A DNA stretch of 10,550 nt from Campylobacterota bacterium (GTDB taxonomy: Bacteria; Campylobacterota; Campylobacteria; Campylobacterales; Sulfurovaceae), in the NCBI GenBank assembly GCA_013153345.1, contig JAADEQ010000011.1:1-10550 (forward strand), written 5' to 3'. Of this stretch, positions 1 through 6,739 are shown piece after piece. The first letter of the stretch is position 1; each line of letters starts with the position of its first letter. Below the pieces are notes generated by a model. The model searched no databases and was not told the origin of the DNA. It saw nothing but the letters and a program-made list of their open reading frames with translations. A program made the translations under genes and the position numbers.

Positions 1-650
1 GAGTTATCTTTTACCAATGAATCTTTAATAAAAATCTTCTCCTTCCCATTAACCTCTTTAGTAATATACTCAACTCTATTTGACTTAACCAACTTCATCG
101 CCTCAAATATACTTATCTTATTCTTTATGGCATAATCTTTTAAAGGAATATAATCTTCTCTCACAATAGCCCCTTTAGCTCTAATTATAGTATAACTACT
201 ATCAATATTATATACCCTAAATCTAGCTGGAACTTTTCTATTTTCACCTGCATAACTTAACATCAACGCCTTATATCTTCTCTTATCAATCCACCCAATA
301 AAAAGTCCACTATGCTCAATATTATGATAGGAGTGATTAATATGATAGACCCAATCTCCTGGCCTAAATAGCTCTTTTGGAGCATAAGGGCCCCTCTTTT
401 TACTTTTAAAGATATATACCCTCTTCTTAACTCCACTCTTTTTATAGATAGCATTAATATAATCCCAACAGCTTCCTCTAATTATCTTTTGAGACTTCAC
501 AAACTCCAAAGCATTTTTTAATATTCTCTTTGAGGTTTGGTTAGAGGTGGAAGATATAGTATCTTTTATAAACTCCTCATATCGTTGCAAACCAGTAACA
601 TCTTTAGAAAAAAGAGGAGCAATAAAAAGAAGAAGCAGTAAAACTCTCAT
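1..650 (-). CDS. Exported NlpC/P60-like protein, C-terminus cut by the window edge
   Basis: The frame is open from the ATG at 650 to the window edge, giving 216 complete codons and no stop, so the 3' end is missing. Residues 1-15 (MRVLLLLLFIAPLFS) are a classic signal peptide, so the product should be periplasmic. Around residues 60-120 there is a Cys61-Trp-Asp near the start of a helix, then PGDWVYH (98-103) and HSGLFIGW (113-120). This spacing resembles NlpC/P60-type cysteine hydrolases, where a helix Cys is followed by a GD strand and an HxGxYxG strand; Cys61 and His113 would be catalytic. The third catalytic residue is not obvious. The tail (about 167-210) reads like a small helix-turn-helix or excisionase-like fold, which is odd for a secreted protein. 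The start directly abuts the stop of the preceding DsrE-like gene (TAG then ATG), which implies operon membership. The gene call is firm and the family is tentative. Confidence 0.72.
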   Translation of the reverse strand, partial: MRVLLLLLFIAPLFSKDVTGLQRYEEFIKDTISSTSNQTSKRILKNALEFVKSQKIIRGSCWDYINAIYKKSGVKKRVYIFKSKKRGPYAPKELFRPGDWVYHINHSYHNIEHSGLFIGWIDKRRYKALMLSYAGENRKVPARFRVYNIDSSYTIIRAKGAIVREDYIPLKDYAIKNKISIFEAMKLVKSNRVEYITKEVNGKEKIFIKDSLVKDN

Positions 651-1094
651 CTAATAAGGGGTAGCATCGATATATCCTTGAGCCTGCTTTTCAATCACCT
701 CAACAACCCCAGCTTGGACATATCGAATATTATCTATAAAATCACTCTTTTTCCACCCCATAGTCTCCATTGTATTAATACACCCAACAAACTCTACATC
801 ATACTCCATTAAAGATTTAATTCTCTTTAATGTATTTTTATCATAATCCTTTTTAATTACTCTCATTCCAGGCCCATAAGCAATTACTACAACCTGCAAA
901 GCCCCATCTGGATACTCTTTTAATATATTATAAATTGTCCCTAATAGATGATTTGCATACTCTCTATCTTTTCTATTGAGCTTCATTATAACTTTTCTTG
1001 GATTATCAAAACTAGGCTTTGGGTCCTTAAACTCATATTTCCCAAAAGCTAGCAAAGGAGTAAGTAGTAATAGTCCTAAAAATCTTCTTCTCAC
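651..1094 (-). CDS. Exported DsrE/DsrF-like sulfur-relay family protein
   Basis: This is a 147-residue protein beginning with GTG, in a GTGA overlap with the stop of the MOSC gene. AAAGGA lies about 8 bases upstream of that GTG. The N-terminus MRRRFLGLLLLTPLLAFG looks like a short Tat or Sec signal with three arginines. The mature part matches the DsrE-like pattern: a strand with KVIMKLN (34-40), a helix with NHLLGTIYNIL, the strand VVVIAYGPGM (68-77), a conserved Cys105 in VEFVGCINT, then a VQAGVVEVIEKQAQGY ending. Cytoplasmic DsrE-family proteins carry persulfide sulfur on such a Cys. This exported version next to sox genes suggests a role in periplasmic sulfur handling, but that is inference. 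It shares an exact 21-bp stretch with the soxY signal region. Confidence 0.85.
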   Translation of the reverse strand: MRRRFLGLLLLTPLLAFGKYEFKDPKPSFDNPRKVIMKLNRKDREYANHLLGTIYNILKEYPDGALQVVVIAYGPGMRVIKKDYDKNTLKRIKSLMEYDVEFVGCINTMETMGWKKSDFIDNIRYVQAGVVEVIEKQAQGYIDATPY

Positions 1095-1549
1095 GCACTT
1101 TCCTTTAATTTAGAGACCAAGATAGCCTCATCTCCTACCCTAATCTCTCCATCTTTTATAATTTTGCAATATACACCACGATGTTTTAAAATTAGCTTAG
1201 GAAGCTTTGGACTATACTTAGTTAAGTGCTTACATAGTGTGCAATTTTGTGTAATCTCAACCACTGCACTCCCAATTTGGAGTCTATCTCCAATATTTAG
1301 AGTATGAGGGTCAAAATCTAATAATATATTCTCTCCAAGTGCAGCAGTAGGCAAATCTATTCCATTCTCTTTAGCCATCTCATACGGCTTTGTCCCAACA
1401 ATCATTACAACCTTCTCTAAATCCCCATTAGCAAACTTATCACTCTTTATTCCATAATCTTTTTTTAATACTATTCTCTCTTGCTCTTTTCTAACTCCAC
1501 TACTATTTAAAGGAGCAATAAAAACTTTTAAGACATTCCCTCTCTTCAC
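1091..1549 (-). CDS. MOSC-domain protein
   Basis: This is a 152-residue protein with no signal peptide, so it is probably cytoplasmic. The start is GTG in a GTGA overlap with the upstream stop, and AAGGAG lies about 9 bases before it, so translation is likely coupled. The MOSC signature is clear: LGENILLDF (71-79), LNIGDRLQIGSAVVEITQ (84-101), and the end HRGVYCKIIKDGEIRVGDEAIL (123-144). MOSC domains are linked to molybdenum-cofactor sulfur transfer and stand-alone members resemble YiiM. The usual conserved Cys after the TQ motif is present twice here (QNCTLC, Cys103 and Cys106), with a third Cys at 128. SoxC of this cluster is a molybdenum enzyme, so a link to its cofactor is possible. However, sulfite-oxidase-type enzymes do not normally need a sulfurated cofactor. 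The family is sure and the role is not. Confidence 0.88.
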   Translation of the reverse strand: MKRGNVLKVFIAPLNSSGVRKEQERIVLKKDYGIKSDKFANGDLEKVVMIVGTKPYEMAKENGIDLPTAALGENILLDFDPHTLNIGDRLQIGSAVVEITQNCTLCKHLTKYSPKLPKLILKHRGVYCKIIKDGEIRVGDEAILVSKLKESA

Positions 1550-2337
1550 CGCTTACTCTCCTTAATCTTTTTAAGTTTTTTAATAAACTCCTCTTTGCTA
1601 AAAGCTCCAACCAAATAATCAACTATCTCCCCTCTACTATTTAAAATAAAAAAAGTAGGAGTAAGACCCCTATACTCTTTTGCTAGCTCTTTTGGCAAAG
1701 ACTCCTCCTCTATTACAATCTCTTTAAATAGATAATTTTTATCTAAAAACTCTCTAAAACTCCTATCAGAAAAGACCTCTTTTTTCATCTTCATACAATA
1801 TGGGCAAAGCTTTGAACTAACTTCTACCAATATATACCTATTACTCTTTTGAGCCTCTTTAATTAAACCCTCAAGTGAAGTTCTCTTCTTCTCCACCTCT
1901 TTATTACTCTTTAAAGGTTTATAGTTAACTAAATAGTGAGCAATAAGCTCTAACTCCTCTTCACTAACCTCCCCTTTCATTGAAGGCTTTGGAGGCATAT
2001 AAGATAGAACCTTAGGGTCACAAATACTCTTTTCTCTATCTGGATTATACAAATAATCTTTTAAAAAATCAGCCACCTCTTCTATCTTAAAATCCAAATC
2101 AACATCAGCACCAATCCTCTTAGGCCCCTCATTTATAGCCCAGCTAATCATATTAAGAGTTGGAGCTTTTAGATTAAGAAGCTTATTATCCTTTTTAAAA
2201 AAGTTCTCTTTTATCTTATTTGGTTCAATATACTCAATATGACAGCTACTACACTTCTTTTCAAAAATCTCTTTTCCCTTCTCAACTTCAGAAGCAAAAG
2301 CCAAACAACCCAATAATATAAAAGATAACTTTTTCAT
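1546..2337 (-). CDS. Secreted cytochrome c-thioredoxin fusion protein, SoxW-like C-terminus
   Basis: This is a 263-residue protein. I chose the ATG at 2337 because AAGGAGC sits 7 bases upstream and a signal peptide (MKKLSFILLGCLAFAS) starts there. A longer frame from a GTG at 2364 would begin inside the terminator stem. After the signal there is a cytochrome c domain (about 17-140) with heme motif CSSCH at 29-33 and a YMPP segment (113-116) whose Met is a likely axial ligand. The C-terminal half (about 153-260) is a thioredoxin fold with CPYC at 178-181 and the cis-proline loop LTPT (225-228), resembling SoxW and the Thioredoxin_7 group. SoxW-type thioredoxins are thought to keep Sox proteins reduced. 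Having both domains on one chain suggests electron transfer between heme and disulfide, which is inference. It is the first gene after the terminator downstream of soxB. Confidence 0.87.
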   Translation of the reverse strand: MKKLSFILLGCLAFASEVEKGKEIFEKKCSSCHIEYIEPNKIKENFFKKDNKLLNLKAPTLNMISWAINEGPKRIGADVDLDFKIEEVADFLKDYLYNPDREKSICDPKVLSYMPPKPSMKGEVSEEELELIAHYLVNYKPLKSNKEVEKKRTSLEGLIKEAQKSNRYILVEVSSKLCPYCMKMKKEVFSDRSFREFLDKNYLFKEIVIEEESLPKELAKEYRGLTPTFFILNSRGEIVDYLVGAFSKEEFIKKLKKIKESKR

Positions 2338-2350
2338 ACTTAGCTCCTTA
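2338..2350 (-). promoter_or_regulatory. Strong ribosome-binding site deciding the start of the cytochrome-thioredoxin gene
   Basis: Read on the minus strand, AAGGAGC (2350-2344) stands a few bases before the ATG at 2337. It follows directly on the U-tract of the terminator after soxB. It supports the ATG over the in-frame GTG 27 bases upstream. Confidence 0.75.
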
Positions 2351-2378
2351 AAATAAAAAGCCACAAAGAGTGGCTCTT
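2350..2378 (-). terminator. Intrinsic terminator after soxB
   Basis: On the minus strand the stem AGCCAC / GTGGCT closes a 5-base loop (TCTTT). It can be extended by one G-U and two A-U pairs to 9 bp. It is followed at once by TTTTTATTTT. The base of the extended stem overlaps the soxB stop codon. The next gene's ribosome-binding site begins right after the U-tract and no space remains for a separate promoter, so the element probably attenuates rather than fully ends transcription. Confidence 0.85.
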
Positions 2379-4143
2379 AACAATCAACAATCCCTTTATT
2401 ATCCTTAATTCCAACAATCTCAGGAGTATCAACTTTAAGCTCTTTAATATGTTTAATATTTTTAAGATATGTCTCAACCGTCTCCCAAACAGGCTCACCT
2501 GGAGCTTTCTCATTAACAGTTGACCATCCAGCAACTTTATATTTCTTATTTGGGTCAAGTGGCTTCCCATCAAGAGTCTTTAAGTTACTAATTCTTTTAC
2601 CCATCTTTTGAGTAGGGTCAATTGTATAAGAGAGACCTCCCGTTCTAACCATATCCCCACCTTGCTGATAGAATGGGTCTGGATTAAATAGGTTATCTGC
2701 AACATCCTCTAAGATATTTTTAATTGTCTTTCCATCTAACTCTCTTACATAAGTCTCTGGATAGGTCATTGCTGTTTGGGTTGCAAGCTCTTCAAAAGTC
2801 ACATCTTGACCAGGAATTACCGAAACTCCCCATCTAAATCCAGGAGAGAGTGAAATATCAGCACCTTTTACCTCTCTTAAAGCATTACAGATAATCTGGT
2901 CAAAACTTCCATTAAAGTTTCCTCTTCTAAAAAGCGTTACATCAGTTGTTGCAACTACACGCTCCAAATCTTTTAGATAAGGCTTTCTAACCTCATCAAT
3001 ATACTTTTTCATCTCTTTATTCTCAGGCACCAAATCAGTAAAGATAGGAAGAAGGGTAAATTTAAAATCTTTAACTTTTCCATTTTGCACATCTAAATCA
3101 AGAACACTAACAAACTTTCCATTACTTCCAGCATTTGTTACATAAGTAACCCCACCTTTATTCTTAACTGGCACTGCTTCTGGAACTCCATCATGAGTAT
3201 GGCCACCCATAATAAAATCAAGCCCACTTACAACTTGAGCTAGCTTCTTATCTACATCAAATCCATTATGAGAAAGAAGCAATATTGCATCAGGTTTTTC
3301 TTTTTTCTTAATCTCATTAACTAAATTTTGAAGATGCTCAGCTCTAATTCCAAATGTCCAATTTGGAATAAATCTTTTTGGATTAGCAATGGATGTATAT
3401 GGAAACGCTTGCCCAATTACTGCAACTCTAGCATTTCCAAGCTTCTTAATAGTATAAGGAGGAAATAGCAAGCCACTATCTTCATCATAAGCCTCAGCAC
3501 CTTCCATTAGGGCATCTTCTTTAACAAATACATTTTGAGCAACAAAATCAGCCTTTAGCTCTTTAATATTTTCTAAAACTTCCTTATCTAAATAAGTAAA
3601 CTCCCAATGCCCTGTCATTACATCAACACCAAGAAGATTCTCAGCTCCAACCATATCTTTTCCGCGAGTCTGTAGTGCAGTCCAGCTACCTTGCCAAGTA
3701 TCTCCACCATCAAGAAGTAGAGTCTTCTCTTTTCCAAACTCATTTCTTAAACTATCAACCACCGTCTTAATATAGGCAAATCCACCCATCTTTCCAATTA
3801 CTTTTGCGTGCTTCTCAAAATCTACACATGTAAAAGCATAGGTTAATCTATCATTATCTTTAATTCCATAATACTCTAAAAAGTATTTTCCAACTAAATG
3901 CGGAGGGACATTTTTATTTCCAAAAAGTCCAATATTTACACTTGGCTCTCTAAAATATACTGGCATAAGTTGTGCATGAGAGTCAGTCATATGCAAAATT
4001 CTAACATTTCCAAATGGCTTTAACTTATAATAATCCTCTAGTTTTCCATTTGGAACAAGTCTCATATGTGAATTTGCAAAAATAGGAGTTGCACCAAGAG
4101 ATGCCATTAAATAGATAAACTCTCTTCTGCCAAAACTATTCAT
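2377..4143 (-). CDS. soxB: SoxB, dimanganese thiosulfohydrolase
   Basis: This 588-residue protein has the usual SoxB length. It hydrolyses the terminal sulfone from the cysteine-bound thiosulfate on SoxYZ, releasing sulfate in the periplasm. The 5'-nucleotidase-type metallophosphoesterase motifs are in order: HMTDSHAQL (51-59) and LLLDGGDTWQGS (142-153). GHWEF (178-182) is the SoxB variant of the GNHEF motif. Then come LLLSHNG (288-294) and MGGHTHDG (312-319). The C-terminal 5'-nucleotidase domain holds GNFNGSFDQ and PETYVREL. The N-terminus GRREFIYLMASLGATPIFA is a Tat-type signal, as expected for export of a folded metal enzyme. AAGGAAAGAG precedes the ATG. It lies 11 bp after the preceding small gene and ends at a terminator hairpin. 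Confidence 0.98.
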   Translation of the reverse strand: MNSFGRREFIYLMASLGATPIFANSHMRLVPNGKLEDYYKLKPFGNVRILHMTDSHAQLMPVYFREPSVNIGLFGNKNVPPHLVGKYFLEYYGIKDNDRLTYAFTCVDFEKHAKVIGKMGGFAYIKTVVDSLRNEFGKEKTLLLDGGDTWQGSWTALQTRGKDMVGAENLLGVDVMTGHWEFTYLDKEVLENIKELKADFVAQNVFVKEDALMEGAEAYDEDSGLLFPPYTIKKLGNARVAVIGQAFPYTSIANPKRFIPNWTFGIRAEHLQNLVNEIKKKEKPDAILLLSHNGFDVDKKLAQVVSGLDFIMGGHTHDGVPEAVPVKNKGGVTYVTNAGSNGKFVSVLDLDVQNGKVKDFKFTLLPIFTDLVPENKEMKKYIDEVRKPYLKDLERVVATTDVTLFRRGNFNGSFDQIICNALREVKGADISLSPGFRWGVSVIPGQDVTFEELATQTAMTYPETYVRELDGKTIKNILEDVADNLFNPDPFYQQGGDMVRTGGLSYTIDPTQKMGKRISNLKTLDGKPLDPNKKYKVAGWSTVNEKAPGEPVWETVETYLKNIKHIKELKVDTPEIVGIKDNKGIVDC

Positions 4144-4154
4144 TCTCTTTCCTT

Positions 4155-4574
4155 TTAAAATTTAAATCCATCACCTGGCACTGCAAGACGCCAAGTCTCT
4201 TCTGCCTCTTTTACTTGCTGAAGAGCTCTAATAGCAAATGTGCAAGCTCTCCAAGCTGCATAATCAGTTGGGAATGTTTGACTCTTCTCTTTTCCCTTCT
4301 CTTTATACTTAATTACTGCCTCTTTTTGTTTCTTCTTAATTGCCTCTTTTGTATATTTTATATACTCTCTGTTTCTAATCCCAAGGCGCTTAAACTCAAC
4401 TCCAAGCTTAATAGCTTCAGGATTAAACTTCTCTGCAACCCCAATCACCTTCTCAAGCCCATTAGTTTTTACATCACAAACCTTTTTTACATCCAGCTTA
4501 ACAGCCTCCTCCAAAAGATTTGCACTTCCAAGTGTCACCCCAAAAGCTACTGCTGCTAATACAATTTTTTTCAT
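4155..4574 (-). CDS. Unrecognised small secreted protein between soxA and soxB
   Basis: This is a 139-residue protein with signal peptide MKKIVLAAVAFGVTLGSA. I do not recognise a named family. The middle (about 60-100) is helical and very rich in lysine. The C-terminal segment is distinctive: FPTDYAAWRACTF (101-113), an amphipathic helix, then WRLAVPGDGFKF at the end. There are two cysteines, Cys33 and Cys111, which could form a disulfide or bind a partner. The gene is 10 bp after soxA and 11 bp before soxB, so it is surely part of the Sox operon. By position it could be an accessory subunit of SoxAX, analogous to the SoxAX-binding protein SoxK, which is also small and basic. I see no clear sequence match to that family, so this is only a hypothesis. 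The gene itself is certain from its ribosome-binding site, signal peptide and spacing. Confidence 0.85.
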   Translation of the reverse strand: MKKIVLAAVAFGVTLGSANLLEEAVKLDVKKVCDVKTNGLEKVIGVAEKFNPEAIKLGVEFKRLGIRNREYIKYTKEAIKKKQKEAVIKYKEKGKEKSQTFPTDYAAWRACTFAIRALQQVKEAEETWRLAVPGDGFKF

Positions 4575-4584
4575 CCTAGCCTCC

Positions 4585-5487
4585 TTACTTTCTTATATCT
4601 GGCCCATCAACTGGCAACCCATTTGACATATATGCCATAAAGTAAGCAAGCTCATTCATCCATTGACTTCCTGGCTTATGAGGTGTCTCACCTTGGTCTT
4701 TATTACACCCTTTAACGCGTCTCTCAAGTGTTCCTAAAGCCTCCCACTTAAGTCTATATACTGGAAAATGAGTCACATGCCCTAATAGTGGCGACATATA
4801 TTCATTTCTAACTCTTTGACCTGCTCCTTGCACATGACAAGTTGCACACGAAAGTTTTAGATACCCTCTTTGAGAATAGTATGCTTTTTTCCCTCTTGCA
4901 TAAGCCTCAGCTGCCTCTTTTGAGTCAATTACAATATTTATCTTTTTCCCCTTCTCTCTTGAGGTTGCCGCAAAATAAGCTTGCAAATCAGCCATTTTAC
5001 CCTTATTCATATTCCAAGGCTTCTCACCATTTTCAACTAAACAATTATTAATAGCTCCTCCTAAAGTTACCACCCCTTTTCCTTTTATATATTTAGGGTA
5101 GTCACCTGCAATTGCCGGGTCTGGAAAACAATCTTTAAAGCTCTTTCCACTTTTAAATTTAGTCTTCTCATAAAGCTCTTTACCAGCTTCTATATTATCT
5201 TCATATGGAGGAAACTCATTCATCTCTTCATATTGAGCACGCCCCGTCTTATTGAATGCATATGAGCCAAGCCTAAACTCTTCCCACTTTATTCCCCATC
5301 TAAAATTATTCTCTAACTCTTCTTTTGGCGTATATGGAAAATAAAGAGCTGCATTCTTCTTATCAGCAAACTTCTTCTCAAAATAGGCAATTAATGCTTT
5401 TCTATCTTTCTCAGCTTCCTCATTAAAGTTTGCTCCATTTAAAAAGGCAATCGAGCCAACTACTGAAGCTATTACTATCTTTTTCAT
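4585..5487 (-). CDS. soxA: SoxA, c-type cytochrome of the SoxAX complex
   Basis: This is a 300-residue protein with signal peptide MKKIVIASVVGSIAFLNGA. SoxAX oxidatively couples thiosulfate to the SoxY cysteine. There is a single heme motif, CATCH at 214-218, in the C-terminal domain. The catalytic cysteine that ligates the heme and carries the substrate is Cys261 in RRVKGCNKD. In the N-terminal domain the position of the second heme of diheme SoxA proteins has no CxxCH. Instead Cys120 (KDCFPDP) and Cys149 (INNCLVENG) probably form a disulfide, as in monoheme SoxA. The arrangement CFPDP...CLVENGEKP is typical of the family. It lies between soxZ and the small secreted protein, and a perfect hairpin stands in the 41-bp gap before it. 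Confidence 0.96.
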   Translation of the reverse strand: MKKIVIASVVGSIAFLNGANFNEEAEKDRKALIAYFEKKFADKKNAALYFPYTPKEELENNFRWGIKWEEFRLGSYAFNKTGRAQYEEMNEFPPYEDNIEAGKELYEKTKFKSGKSFKDCFPDPAIAGDYPKYIKGKGVVTLGGAINNCLVENGEKPWNMNKGKMADLQAYFAATSREKGKKINIVIDSKEAAEAYARGKKAYYSQRGYLKLSCATCHVQGAGQRVRNEYMSPLLGHVTHFPVYRLKWEALGTLERRVKGCNKDQGETPHKPGSQWMNELAYFMAYMSNGLPVDGPDIRK

Positions 5488-5513
5488 AATCTAATCCTTT
5501 CACCCATAGCAGC

Positions 5514-5536
5514 AAGGCTAAAGGGAGTTTAGCCTT
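5514..5536 (-). promoter_or_regulatory. Perfect 9-bp hairpin spanning the soxZ stop codon
   Basis: AAGGCTAAA and TTTAGCCTT are exact reverse complements separated by a 5-base loop (CTCCC on the minus strand). The soxZ TAA stop (5531-5529) lies within the first arm. No T-run follows, so it is not a standard intrinsic terminator. It may stabilise the upstream soxYZ message or set a processing site between soxZ and soxA; this role is inference. Confidence 0.6.
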
Positions 5537-5834
5537 TAACTTTTACTTTTTTAGATTCTGTATTACCCTTTAAATCTACCCAACTAAGCTCAAGCTCTTC
5601 ACCCTTTTTCCCTTTATACTTGAACTTAATAAGAGGGTTTTTTGATAAAAATTGACTAGTACTTGCTTCATATACCACATCACCATTTGATTTTGCCTCA
5701 ATATAAACAATAAAGTTAGGCTCTTTACCCTTCTTTTTTGCTTGGTCATAAGTTAACATTGGATGCTTTAAAAGCGCTATAACACTAACAATTCCTTCCT
5801 CTTTCTCTTTTGCTTTAATTTTAATTTTTCCCAT
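5529..5834 (-). CDS. soxZ: SoxZ, sulfur-carrier partner of SoxY
   Basis: This is a 101-residue protein, normal length for SoxZ, with no signal peptide. SoxZ is exported bound to SoxY, using the SoxY Tat signal. The sequence is an all-beta immunoglobulin-like fold. HPMLTYDQAKK (24-34) is the SoxZ loop that follows the first strands. IVYIEAKSNGDVVYEAS (42-58) gives the middle strands, and SWVDLKGNTESKKVKV is the last strand pair. AAAAGGAGTATAG precedes the ATG. The 60-bp gap to soxY is AT-rich and larger than most gaps in the operon. The stop codon lies in the stem of a perfect hairpin. Confidence 0.94.
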   Translation of the reverse strand: MGKIKIKAKEKEEGIVSVIALLKHPMLTYDQAKKKGKEPNFIVYIEAKSNGDVVYEASTSQFLSKNPLIKFKYKGKKGEELELSWVDLKGNTESKKVKVKG

Positions 5835-5894
5835 ATCTATACTCCTTTTCTCTTTTTTATTTTATTTATATAGTTTGCTCTACTAAAAGTGGCA

Positions 5895-6368
5895 TCAACC
5901 ACCACATCCACCAGCAGTTACCTTAACAACTTTGCTAGCTCTATATAGCTTTCCATCAACCTCTGCTACAACAGTTACAATTCCAGTCTTTGCCATCTTA
6001 ATTCTTAGAGCATAATCTGGAATCCCTCTTTCAGGAATATCCCAAATTGCTACCAGCGCTTCTGGGTTTGCAGTTTGAAATAGTGCAATTCTATTTGCCT
6101 TATCAATCTTAAAGCTAACTGGAACTTGAGCACCACTTTCTGCAATATCTGGCGCTTTTAGAGTAATTTTTCCCTCTTCAGTCTTATCTGTTCCAAAAAT
6201 TGCCTTAATTGCCTCATTTGTTCCAGTTAAATCATTTTCATCCTCTTTATTTTTTATCTTCCAAACATCTGGAAGCTCTTTTCTATAATTTTTTGCTATC
6301 ACACTCACTGGTGCTAATGAGATAGCTGCTGCACCTAAAGTTAGTCCTAAAAATCTTCTTCTTTCCAT
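5895..6368 (-). CDS. soxY: SoxY, thiosulfate-carrier protein
   Basis: This is a 157-residue protein ending in AGGCGG. Cys155 sits on the flexible Gly-rich arm that carries all pathway intermediates, which defines SoxY. The N-terminus MERRRFLGLTLGAAAISLAPVSVIA is a Tat signal with the RRRFLG motif. The mature domain contains KAPDIAESGAQVPVSFKI (70-87), the characteristic SoxY strand. AAGGAG with good spacing precedes the ATG. It lies 14 bp after soxX. A single soxYZ pair is visible here, with no second copy in the window. Confidence 0.97.
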   Translation of the reverse strand: MERRRFLGLTLGAAAISLAPVSVIAKNYRKELPDVWKIKNKEDENDLTGTNEAIKAIFGTDKTEEGKITLKAPDIAESGAQVPVSFKIDKANRIALFQTANPEALVAIWDIPERGIPDYALRIKMAKTGIVTVVAEVDGKLYRASKVVKVTAGGCGG

Positions 6369-6382
6369 TATATCTCCTTTTA

Positions 6383-6724
6383 TTAATTTATTGTTTTTAA
6401 ATAAGCAACAACTGCTTTTATCTCCTCATCGCTAAGCACTCCATTCTTTCCAAATGGAGGCATAGCTGAGAGTGGATTTGTTGTATACGGGTCATAAATC
6501 TTATCATATAAAGCTTGTTCAGGCCAAGCTGATAGAAACTGCAACTTAGGCCCCAAACTCCCTGGCCCATCAACTTTATCTCCATTGACATCGTGACAAG
6601 CCAGGCAGTTTCCAAGCTTTTTGGTCATAAATATCTTTCGTCCCTTTTTTACTAAATCTTCATTTGCCATTGAAGCAGTGGCTGCAACTGCTACAACCAC
6701 TGCTGCTAAAAAAAACTTTTTCAT
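6383..6724 (-). CDS. soxX: SoxX, monoheme c-type cytochrome
   Basis: This is a 113-residue protein with signal peptide MKKFFLAAVVVAVAATASMA. The heme motif is CLACH at 40-44 and the axial Met is probably Met88 in AMPPFG. The stretches GNCLACH, GPGSLGPKL (53-61), YDPYTTNP and LSDEEIKAVVAYL are typical of SoxX. It pairs with SoxA to oxidise thiosulfate onto SoxY and passes electrons to soluble cytochromes. AAAGGAT is upstream of the ATG and the gene starts 15 bp after soxD. A generic small cytochrome c would be the alternative, but position and motifs favour SoxX. Confidence 0.9.
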   Translation of the reverse strand: MKKFFLAAVVVAVAATASMANEDLVKKGRKIFMTKKLGNCLACHDVNGDKVDGPGSLGPKLQFLSAWPEQALYDKIYDPYTTNPLSAMPPFGKNGVLSDEEIKAVVAYLKTIN

Positions 6725-6739
6725 GGCCTATCCTTTCAT

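Noticed and set aside
263..454. A 63-codon minus-strand frame
   Set aside because: It is a shifted frame within the longer NlpC/P60-like gene that is open through to the window edge.
2338..2364. N-terminal extension of the cytochrome-thioredoxin protein from a GTG at 2364
   Set aside because: The extension would be encoded inside the terminator stem and U-tract. The ATG at 2337 has a strong ribosome-binding site and begins a signal peptide.
4215..4559. A 114-codon plus-strand frame
   Set aside because: It lies fully antisense to the small secreted gene, which has a signal peptide and good ribosome-binding site. The plus-strand product is Leu/Phe/Cys-rich as expected for the complement of a purine-rich gene.
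5870..5915. Weak GTGG/CCAC hairpin at the soxY end as a terminator
   Set aside because: The stem is only 4-5 bp, partly made of the Gly-rich codons of the SoxY arm, and followed by only four T bases.
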